Assembly: GCA_028023455.1 (NCBI GenBank)
Contig: JAQFVV010013348.1
Span: 62,001-126,000, forward strand
Direction: 5' to 3'
DNA length: 64,000 bases
Source: Epiperipatus broadwayi
Taxonomy: Eukaryota > Onychophora > Udeonychophora > Euonychophora > Peripatidae
Part shown: one piece after another, positions 56,301-64,000 of the stretch
How positions within the stretch are numbered: the stretch's first letter is position 1
Layout: every line of letters starts with the position of its first letter
The notes under the pieces: generated by a model
The model's input: only the letters and a program-made list of their open reading frames with translations
Told to the model about the DNA's origin: nothing
The model's database searches: none
Translations under genes and position numbers: made by a program

Positions 56301-56589
56301 CATTTGCAAGCGTAACTTGAATTGGTTTTACAGGAAGCAAAGGTACAGATTTGTTTGCATCCACAATTTTATCATAAACAATCGAGGACAATATTGATGC
56401 CTGACTTCCAGAGTCTACCAAAGCATTAACAAGAACACCTTCAATATAAATTTTGACAATAGGACAACTATATAATATAGGAGGGTCCACAACCTCATAA
56501 GGCTCCAACAGATCAATATTAAGGTCTATACTATTTACATATGCTTCTTCATTGTCTATATGGTTCCTCCCCAAGTTAGCAACAGGCAC
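53332..56589 (-). CDS. pol: Pol polyprotein (protease, RT, RNase H, integrase)
   Basis: This 1,085-aa frame supplies the enzymes for reverse transcription and integration of the element. Residue numbers count from the first listed codon, a GTG, which is unlikely to be a true start: the frame is open about 16 codons further upstream and overlaps the end of gag. Aspartic protease: ALVDSGSQAS (DSG at 59-61) to IIGSDFM (133-139). RT: VCLDARALNQ (287-296), FDLTASYWQIPL (324-335), catalytic YVDD (387-390), FLGHLVS (433-439). RNase H: TDSSN (D535), TEKEAL (E577), LSDHRSLE (D603), IADALS (D646). Integrase: H-x4-H (758/763) and C-x2-C (793/796) zinc site, then D825, D884 and E919 with 34 residues between the last two; a GPF block (1048-1050) lies near the end. 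All catalytic residues are present and no stop interrupts it. It is probably made as Gag-Pol by -1 frameshifting. Confidence 0.95.
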   Translation of the reverse strand: MPVANLGRNHIDNEEAYVNSIDLNIDLLEPYEVVDPPILYSCPIVKIYIEGVLVNALVDSGSQASILSSIVYDKIVDANKSVPLLPVKPIQVTLANGRKAKLMNKQTWLNVKIGESEFGHVFLIMPDLIHEVIIGSDFMSLNKCNIDFKNKLFAFNNDSCHFYDNIDVQLNQLMVIHDTSVELNIKIKLDDSNILDIDYKEQLHQLMIQYKDIFSKIPGIIGGYVHRIKLRNEAPFQQRSYPIPYQYQAEVQQQINKMIEWHIVKKSPSAYVNPLVIVRKRNGSVRVCLDARALNQLTIPERDVPPPIHELLIKFKGKYIFSTFDLTASYWQIPLHTDDQKYTAFRFEGQSYVFERMPFGLINSGAGLIRCLDRIFSTQLKNKIIMYVDDIVIASADIYEHLNDLGLFFFECHTNNIKINLEKCTLVATEITFLGHLVSDQGIKPHPDKVTAIQNFPIPKTKKQLKSFLGLCNYYHKFYQDFSNDTMSLSLLLKGNVKWKWNNEHTLEFNKIKATFLKKVILAYPDFGKIFYLQTDSSNFGLGVVLYQLDDFQKPQILYFLSRRLKGPELNYSVTEKEALAVVWAFQKLRQFLLGSEVVVLSDHRSLEFLNKSYLNNERLVRWSLYLQQFQYKIQYYEGGKNVIADALSHNPVDSLSFHPNHHNIVITNIELVTDETIEGDYKNLAVEQSQDVKFGRIIKLLSDPTVPIGQNRNITRIKSRYKLYQGMLMYQTIPNKDSSWKVVIPRSMTNRLISYVHCKYGHYGSPKLEHILKKYFYWSNMYTSIVSQLRHCEICQKSKHSGKSHAGVLQPILPGGPNEILSLDFYGPLPPFNKQKFILVTYDLFTKYVCAYPVPKTDAKNVIKSLSNSQFPLVGKPMSILTDHATAFISSTWRKWIRRQNIRHIMSSIRNPQSNPCERVMRELSRLFRVYVKDNHRLWVNKLPEVINYINITMNESTKFAPIRLQFGIQEPLLIKTPLPIILEEIDSNLDIEKARQNLRKMGQKRSKQYKGKPHPFKVGDFVFVRTPHVSNLKKNEFRKFLSLYNGPFMIESQVGENAFMLSTPEGIRGTYNARSLKPVPSIN

Positions 56590-56621
56590 CCACAGCGAGG
56601 AACTTTTCCATGAGGCCCCCT

Positions 56622-58670
56622 CTAGTTTAATGTACTACTTTTAACATTTGTTTTAATATCCTTTGTGTGAGGTGGTTTAATTCCACTAACAGAAGGTTGA
56701 TTTCTATCTTGGGTCTTATTAATTAGACTAGGTTGACCATTAACTCTATTATAAAATTTTGGTCGTTTATAACTACGACTCCTACTCTGGTATCTGTTAT
56801 CACGATAAGGACTTCTTATTGGAGCAACATTAACATTAGCAATGGAACAGTTATGAGAAGCTCTAGCCTCCTTTCCACCTCTATATCTGTTTTCCAGGTC
56901 ACATTCACTTGTCTCAAGTGCATCTAAGATCTCTGACACCTCATCAATTGTATACTTATCTGCAGCAATCAAAACTTGTTCAATCTGTCTAGGTAAGTTA
57001 TGCCTTAAGATCCTGACTATATGATGCTCAGATAATGGGAAAGCAGTTAAAGTTTTAAGTTTGACCGCCTGTCCACGAAAAAATTGAGTATAGCTACCTT
57101 TATTAGCATTATACTTTTCTCGAGTGATTTGATAACGCATGTTATCCTGACGATCCTCACCCCAGAAACTTGACATTATTAAATGTTTAAAATCTCCATA
57201 TGTTTGAGGACAATCAAACAAAGACTGCCACCAATCTTTTGCAGCAGCATAAAGATGGTTGCTGGAGATAGCCAGTTTTTCTCTTTCTGAAAATGTACAT
57301 AAAGTAAACAATTCCTCCAGATTTTGAAGAAATTCTAGAGGGTTTTCCAAATACTCCCCTTTAAATGGCTTAATCTTTAGAAATTTAAGAGCTGTAGATC
57401 CACCCATAGACATATCTGTGTTCTTGACATCATTAGTCACAGATTCAATTCCTAGTGGTTTTTGGAAAATGGGAGTTGTGCGGATACCAGTAAAATTACC
57501 GTCTGATACAACTACTTCTTTAACAGAGGTCTCTGTCCCATCTACATAATACTTGGTGTTTTGACCAATGAAATTATCATTTTTCTCTTGAGCCTTTTGA
57601 ATTTCTAACATTTTTAGCTGAAGATTTTCAATCATTGCCTCTAGTTTCTGCCCTTCTTTAAACTCATTTGACTCATTTGGCCACTCTTGACATTTATCCC
57701 TCATTTCCTTCCACTCTATTTGCATCATTTCTAAATCTCCACTAAATTTAGCATTAGTCTTTTTTAATTCTTTATTTTCGACTTTAGACCTATTGATAGT
57801 TTCCTCCAAAATCTTTTTAATGCTACCCAATTCTGCTCTGCTTTCTGTTACAGATTCATTCATGGATTTAATTTTATCAATAGATTTAGCAGATTGAGAC
57901 TCTACTTCTTGAACTTTATAGTTCATTTCACTAACTATTTGTGCCAACTGACTCCTTGAGTCTCCCATTGCCACATCAAGCACCTTCAGTTTAGTGTCTA
58001 CATTCTCCTCGTGGGTTATAAACTTATTTCCAATTTCTTCTATCTGAACTTCTAAGTGCTTTTTATAATCGAAGAAATTAGCTTTAATTTCTTCTAATTT
58101 AATATCGGACTCCCCTTTAGCTGCCTTACAACTACTCTCTAAGGATTGAAATTTTTGATTAAATTCCTCTACTGTTTTTACTCTAGCAGCTTCTATTTTT
58201 TCTTTCACAAATTCCTGAACTTCAGCCATTTTATTCTCGAAACTATCTAACTTTTCAGACATTTCTTTTTGATAAATAGACTGTTCATTCAATTTTTCAG
58301 TCTGTTCATTCAATTTTTCAGTCATCTCTTTTTGAGAAATAGACTGTTCATTCAATTTTTCAGTCATCTCTTTTTGAGACTCTAACATCTCTTTTTGAGA
58401 AAGAGATTGTTCGTTTAATTTTTCAGACATCTCTTTGTGAGACTCTAACATCTCTTTTTGGGAAAGAGATTGTTCGTTTAATTTTTCAGACATCTCTTTG
58501 TGAGACTCTAACATCTCTTTTTGGGAAAGAGATTGTTCGTTCAATTTTAGAGACTGTTCATTCATTCCAATCTCTATGCGTTGAAGCATCAACATAAACC
58601 TTTGTTGGAAATCAAGATCAGGAACTTCTTGAGTTCTCTCAGGATAATTAAGTTCTTCAGAATCACTCAT
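56622..58670 (-). CDS. gag: Gag structural protein with long coiled-coil N-terminus
   Basis: 682 aa from an ATG (MSDSEELNYPERTQEVPDLD) 583 bp inside the 5' LTR boundary. The capsid-like retrotransposon Gag region is at about residues 425-600 (FKGEYLENPLEFLQNLEELF, AKDWWQSLF, YGDFKHLIMSSF, ILRHNLP). Residues about 25-370 are a predicted long coiled coil rich in Glu, Lys, Gln and Ser. Residues 43-140 there are 21-residue repeats of the type LNEQSLSQKEMLESHKEMSEK (three full, then shortened). The C-terminus (600-682) is basic, with an Arg/Ser/Tyr-rich stretch and no CCHC knuckle, so nucleic-acid binding probably relies on this basic tail. At 682 aa it is long for the family, and the excess is the coiled coil. 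It ends in TAG next to the proposed frameshift site. Confidence 0.9.
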   Translation of the reverse strand: MSDSEELNYPERTQEVPDLDFQQRFMLMLQRIEIGMNEQSLKLNEQSLSQKEMLESHKEMSEKLNEQSLSQKEMLESHKEMSEKLNEQSLSQKEMLESQKEMTEKLNEQSISQKEMTEKLNEQTEKLNEQSIYQKEMSEKLDSFENKMAEVQEFVKEKIEAARVKTVEEFNQKFQSLESSCKAAKGESDIKLEEIKANFFDYKKHLEVQIEEIGNKFITHEENVDTKLKVLDVAMGDSRSQLAQIVSEMNYKVQEVESQSAKSIDKIKSMNESVTESRAELGSIKKILEETINRSKVENKELKKTNAKFSGDLEMMQIEWKEMRDKCQEWPNESNEFKEGQKLEAMIENLQLKMLEIQKAQEKNDNFIGQNTKYYVDGTETSVKEVVVSDGNFTGIRTTPIFQKPLGIESVTNDVKNTDMSMGGSTALKFLKIKPFKGEYLENPLEFLQNLEELFTLCTFSEREKLAISSNHLYAAAKDWWQSLFDCPQTYGDFKHLIMSSFWGEDRQDNMRYQITREKYNANKGSYTQFFRGQAVKLKTLTAFPLSEHHIVRILRHNLPRQIEQVLIAADKYTIDEVSEILDALETSECDLENRYRGGKEARASHNCSIANVNVAPIRSPYRDNRYQSRSRSYKRPKFYNRVNGQPSLINKTQDRNQPSVSGIKPPHTKDIKTNVKSSTLN
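56625..56631 (-). promoter_or_regulatory. Candidate -1 ribosomal frameshift heptamer ATTAAAC
   Basis: In the gag frame the last codons read ACA TTA AAC TAG. A -1 slip at A-TTA-AAC gives ATT-AAA-CTA, which enters the pol frame; that frame is open from a TAG just upstream and continues without a stop. The A-site part (AAAC) fits the usual X-XXY-YYZ rule; the P-site part (ATT instead of three identical bases) does not. A small GAGG/CCTC hairpin with a GGG loop follows at once. Confidence 0.5.
58251..58544 (-). repeat. 63-bp tandem repeats encoding the Gag coiled-coil repeats
   Basis: Three nearly identical 63-bp units, then shortened units, encode residues 43-140 of Gag. All units keep the frame. 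Confidence 0.9.
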
Positions 58671-59253
58671 TTTGAGTATTTTATAACAACTATTTCAATA
58701 TTTTGTGAAACCAAATTTTTACTTTCCTAAAATATGTGTTTTAATGACAATAATCAATTAAAATCTTGTTCAAGCCGACCAACCACTAAATCCTCACCAC
58801 CAATAATCTATCCCAGATGGTATATATCACATTCACACTAAAATAATCTGAACCCCCACTTTAAATATTTGCAATATTACAACAACTACTTTATAAACCC
58901 TTGATAATTTCAACTTCTCCCAATTCAATCATAAATATTGGTATATCTTGGAATACGATTGCTATTGTCATCAGAAATCTATATAAGTAATTTGGAGAAA
59001 TATATAGCAATAAAACATACAATATTTTATCACCATGATAGAGCATTTGTCACATGATAATATTCTTGTAATATGGGAAATTAAAATTTTAATCAACAAT
59101 CATTAATTAATTTAGTTCACATTACCATATTGTACTCTGTAACAATCAATTAATCAAGTCGCCTGTTTATAAAGTGCTAAAAACTGTAATTGCACACTTA
59201 TAATGACTGTATAACCTCAACATATCGGGCCGATCACGTTGTGGCGCCAAAAT
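58671..59253 (-). other. 5' untranslated leader of the LTR element
   Basis: 583 bp between the 5' LTR and the gag ATG. No conserved short frame is seen. The packaging signal would be expected here but cannot be located by eye. Confidence 0.6.
59236..59253 (-). promoter_or_regulatory. Primer-binding-site-like sequence
   Basis: On the minus strand the 5' LTR ends GGTTACA, followed by ATTT and TGGCGCCACAACGTG. A TGG start a few bases after the LTR is the expected PBS position, because it pairs with a tRNA CCA end. I could not match it to a specific tRNA. Confidence 0.6.
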
Positions 59254-59469
59254 TGTAACCGTAAATCTTCTCGTGGCCAACTATAGCCATCGAAGGCCAT
59301 TGCCCTCTCAACTACCTATCGTGCCGAACTCGTTGCGGCACCAAAAATTGTAACCATTTGATTGTGTCCCAACTACGTAATATCACCAAAACATAAGTGC
59401 ACTAAGAATTGTAACCTTGATCACTGATCAACTCCCGCTGCACATTGTCAGCTATTAAGAGCTGTAACC
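59254..59469 (-). repeat. Iterated TGTAACC motifs and internal PBS-like copy at the LTR end
   Basis: TGTAACC occurs at 59254 (the LTR boundary), 59349, 59410 and 59463. Around 59349 the minus strand reads GGTTACAATTTTTGGTGCC then GCAACGAG, closely matching the true LTR/PBS junction (GGTTACAATTTTGGCGCC then ACAACGTG) about 95 bp away. Confidence 0.75.
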
Positions 59470-60752
59470 AAAAGCATATCATGCTATCTATTTTATGCAC
59501 CAAAGACCACAATCAACATCTGGAGCAACTTACCATAGACCAAACTAATGATCTAACATAAACTTTTATGATTTAATTTGATCGCAGCCAGGGTGTACCG
59601 CGAAGACCTATCATAGTAGTATGATAAAATACATTAAACAAATTATAAGTGCAATGTTATTACTTTTAAACCTTAATTTGCGATTTTTATGGTATGCGAC
59701 CCTATGGCCGACCATGTACAAGATGGCATAATTTGTGGAACTACATAAGATTATGAAATTTTAAACCATCTATATGATTTTTAATACGAATGCTAGTCCA
59801 GGTAAAGCTTTGCAATAAATAAATATAAATACTTGGGTTCTTTTTTTTATAGTTTACTATATTATTGAGACTCTTATTATACTGACAAATGACAATTTAA
59901 AAACGTTAAGTAAATATATTGAATCATATCATTATTTGGTAAATCTGTTTACAAGTTTAATAATTAATTTATATTTTATACTAGAATCAACTACGCAAAG
60001 CCACAATGATGGAAAAGGTAAATGGGATTTTATTGTACCTTACTCATCATAAACTACCAAAGACGAAAAGCATCCAAATGTTTTCTCAAAAAAATATTTA
60101 TAAACTCTTATATCATGTTGACGATAATATGTAATTCAAGGTATGCTCTATGCTCTTTAATGTATGCTCTATCCAAAGTTTATGATTTCTGATTTTATGA
60201 ATGACACATAGCAACGGCACAGTAAGTTTAATTATAAATCAACTTTTATTTACAAATTTATGAATAATAAGTAATTAATTCCAATGTTATAATTAAAGAC
60301 ATAAATAAACAAATAAAATAAATAAATGATAATTCCATTGACTTTCTTCAATAACATCTCATAGGTACAGTTTTAAAATCTAATCATACCTTATTTCAAT
60401 CTAATATAATGAATATTGAGGAGATTATACGAAATTCAGCATCAAACTCATGAAATATTTAACGTCATTTCCAGATTCAATAAATCCCTACCGTAAACTT
60501 ATAATCATATAATAAATAATATTATGTCTGTAGGATTTAGCTATAATGTAATCATTAAATAAAGTGAAAATGTAAACTTACATTCCGGTAAATAATAATC
60601 AACCAACAGTTAATTATCATGAAGTAACTTGAATAGAGTGTCCTGCTACAATTTAATAATCTAACTTATAAATTCTACTTACACTTGAAAGAAGATGATT
60701 TAGCAGATCAACTAAAATACTTTGCCCAACTTATATCTGTGAAGCAAAACAT

Positions 60753-60940
60753 ATTCCTGTGGATGTATTCATCTACACGTAGGAATTAAATAACACTAAA
60801 CACTTTGGTGGATTTATACACCATCATAAAGCAATAAGTACAAGTACACCATTCCGCGGATTAACCACCAGCACAGGAATGAGTGTAAAATACAAAAAAT
60901 GGCAATTAAGTAATCTGCGGATTAACCACCAGCACAGATT
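60753..60940 (-). other. Row of hairpins in the 5' LTR
   Basis: Same four hairpins as at 51109-51295, with small differences mostly in loops and spacers. The third has A for G in its 3' inner stem, which removes one pair. Confidence 0.7.
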
Positions 60941-62821
60941 AATGCCCTTTAACATTATAAAACAACATTACTATTTACTTCACATTAAAGTGCAAAATCA
61001 TCCTCCTCAGTTATTCTGACCATTCAGAAAAACGCTAACACTTTAGCAAATGTGGGTTCTTGCATAATAAAATGTTACACTAATCAGGACAACTAATGTA
61101 CTAACTTATCTTGCTTAAAATAAAACATATGTAATATAGTATAAGTAATATTAGTATAGGAATATAAATCTGGAAAGACTCACAAAATACCTCACAAAGA
61201 TTGATACATCTCATGAATTCATTTAGTACTTTTCAAGCTTTTTCGCAAGCGCTATTCTCTTGAATAAATATTTTATTCAACCCCTATTAATTTAAACTTA
61301 ATAAAATATAACTTATGAACTTCACATGCAAGTTCATATAACGATAAAATTAAATAATACATTATTCATCAAATACATAAAATTTAACAGGTGTGTGTGT
61401 GATATAAATTAACTGTATAGCATTTTATAGTTCACTACATGAATTATAGCAGGTGCGTGTATCACAAATTGGATTGTATAGCATTTTATAATTCCAAATA
61501 GGATCCGTGGAATCCATGTACGATGCGTCGAACAATAAATATACGAAGCAATAGCTATATCTTTAGTTGAATTCCATACATGCAATTTTATCCGTTTGTA
61601 TTTGTTATTATAATCACTATTAGATTACCGATTTTACGTGGCTACATAAACATGAAACAATTTCAAAAACATGACACGCAGAATTTAAATGAAAATGTTT
61701 TTCAAAAGTTATTAATCTCTACATTTCTCTATTAAAAATGTTCCAAGTTTATCACATCCATGCGAATATTTATTCATCCACGCTTAAATCTAGGAATACT
61801 AATTATAGCAATTAATTCAATCATTCCAACTGACGATAAAATTAGAAAATAGCTTTGATTAATTCTTTGAAGACTATTTATTATCCAAATGTTAAACAAA
61901 TTAACTAGCAAATAGATTACTGTCATTGTAAAGTTAAATATCAATCAATACTATATTTTTATTAGAATTAGATACGGAAATATTAAACTATGTTGATAAC
62001 TTAACATTTTACTTGAATTTAAACTTCTTCTTTTTTTTTAAAAAGCAAATTTTTATATTCATAAAAAATTCTGTAATTAAAATACTTATTTAATTTTTCC
62101 AAATTGTAGAATAATAAACATTTTAAAACATACCAAATTCTTGCAATTAATTCTTTTAAATTTAAACTGGGAAGCTCCGACATTTTAAAAATGTAATATT
62201 GGGAAATTATTACCGGTGATTCGATCCACTTGGCCAGCCGACTTGAACAGACTTTTAAATTTAGCAATTCATCTTATAATTAATTACCACTATGTTATAT
62301 TTACGTTTATAGCAAATTTTGTGGTAATCCGTTTACTTATTAACTATTTTAAAATAAGCTTATCAAATTTACACCATTTGCCTTTTACCATTTTCTTTTC
62401 TTTCTCCCTCCAAAAGCAAACTAACAGACGATCTTCCCTTAAATTCGCGCTCTTTTCTTTTTTTACATTGAGACGCATACGTAATTACTGTATTTATTTT
62501 TAATAATTAATTTTTAATTGAACAAATGGTTTTTTTTAATTCAATGGAAATAATAATTTAAGATCATTTTAAACAAATAAAAATAAAATATTATTTTTAA
62601 TAATATTTTACCAAATTTTAATGTGTTGTCAAATTTTTAAAAAGTTAAACATTTTGATATGAGTTAGTATATGGGAAGAAGCAAATTTAAATTTATTAAA
62701 ATAATATAAGAGAGTAATCTGTTCAAAGTGCAACTCAAGCCAATCAAATCACCAAAAGAAGAAAGAGAAATTTTTATACTAGTTACATCAATTAATATAT
62801 TTTATACTAAAATATATGGTT

Positions 62822-63330
<509 letters not shown>

Positions 63331-64000
63331 ATGATAATCAGGAAACATTATAAAAGTGCACATTCCTTTATAACCAAAATCAACTCCCTTTACAACCATT
63401 TTCTCTGGGGCAGAAAAGTGGTGGCCATCAACCTAAAAGAAGTTGTTTTCCTAAAAACCTCAATGGGTTGGGTCTGCACTCCATTGACCTCTTCTGATTC
63501 AGAGATCTCACAACATTATCCTCACACTCCTAAGCCACCTCCCTGCCAATCTTGTGCATATCATTATCACCCCCACTGACACTCCTCCTCCCAATGGCAG
63601 GACTAGGTCATGGACCTCACTCATTGACAACATCCTACAAAAGGCTGGCTTTGTCATACCTTCTATCAGCAGCAAACTATTGGGAGGTTTTCAATCAAAC
63701 TGCAGACTTCTCCATCGTGTCACCTACATTCCTCAAACTCACCAATGTTCAATTAATCTGCAAATTCAAAAGATGTTCCCTTGAGGCAAAATTCCTCAAT
63801 TTTCTCTTCAAAGTCAATCTTTACTCCCCACAAATAAATTTTTAGTCAACCATAGGGGTTTCACCAAGATCTCTCCCATATGCCAGTTCTGTAAAACTGA
63901 CAAAACCCTCCAGCACTTCCTACTTACATGTCCTTTTCTGCTTGGCATGAGAAATGTCATCAACTCATGCCTTTCCTCACACAAAAACACCATCTTTAAT
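63331..64000 (+). mobile_element. LINE copy 4 (ORF2 C-terminal fragment, runs off the window)
   Basis: Translated blocks match the C-terminal part of LINE copy 1. FITKINSLYNHFLWGRKVV corresponds to FINKISSLCNKLLGQRKTV, and QLICKFKRCSLEAKFLNFLF corresponds to QLLCKFKKLSLEPKYLDFLL. A knuckle CQFC...QHFLLTC (C-x2-C-x7-H-x4-C) follows at about 63878-63935. Frames are broken (three overlapping frames at 63331-63845), but the sequence is less AT-rich and the knuckle is intact, so this is a related, younger or different subfamily. The 3' end is outside the window. Confidence 0.75.

Overview
The window is AT-rich animal DNA (roughly three quarters A+T), most likely from an invertebrate; the species cannot be named from the sequence. 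There is no bacterial-style gene density, no rRNA, and no host protein gene that I can support. What can be recognised is almost entirely mobile and repetitive DNA: one near-intact Ty3/gypsy-type LTR retrotransposon, a series of decayed LINEs separated by (TAA)n microsatellites, a non-coding LTR pair, a long-TIR DNA element, a piggyBac-type transposase relic, tRNA-derived repeats and many (AT)n tracts.

Layout. 1-4.2 kb: AT-rich DNA with no recognisable feature. 4.24-7.88 kb: a 3.6-kb element with inverted termini of about 430 bp and no transposase. 7.9-22.7 kb: mostly featureless, with two large (AT)n tracts, two T-run/A-run palindromes, a tRNA-Gly-like sequence (17.3 kb), one copy of an (AT)n-tailed repeat (18.8 kb) and a piggyBac relic (19.4-19.9 kb). 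22.7-35.4 kb: three decayed copies of one LINE family (CCHC ORF1, APE endonuclease, RT, C-terminal zinc knuckle), all on the plus strand, each running at its 3' end into a (TAA)n tract. 35.75-36.92 kb: copies of a ~340-bp repeat arranged around an inversion point, ending in another (TAA)n. 37.5-40.6 kb: two ~1.39-kb direct repeats around only 337 bp, read as an LTR element without coding capacity. 40.65-49.6 kb: AT-rich DNA with a SINE-like fragment, a second (AT)n-tailed repeat and a perfect 29-bp palindrome. 49.6-62.8 kb: a complete LTR retrotransposon on the minus strand. 63.3-64 kb: a better-preserved LINE fragment that runs off the window.

The main object is the 13.2-kb retrotransposon. 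It has unusually long LTRs (3,552 and 3,571 bp, about 99% identical by eye), TGTAACC/GGTTACA termini, a 4-bp ATAT flank on both sides inside an (AT)n microsatellite, a PBS-like and a PPT-like site, an open gag (682 aa) and an open pol (1,085 aa; protease, RT, RNase H, integrase). Pol lies in the -1 frame relative to gag, and an ATTAAAC heptamer directly precedes the gag stop codon. It has no env. Its LTRs carry two features worth attention: a row of four or five hairpins with partly compensating stem changes, and a repeated copy of the LTR end plus PBS-like segment captured inside the LTR. Several elements here are associated with microsatellites, LTR elements with (AT)n and LINEs with (TAA)n.
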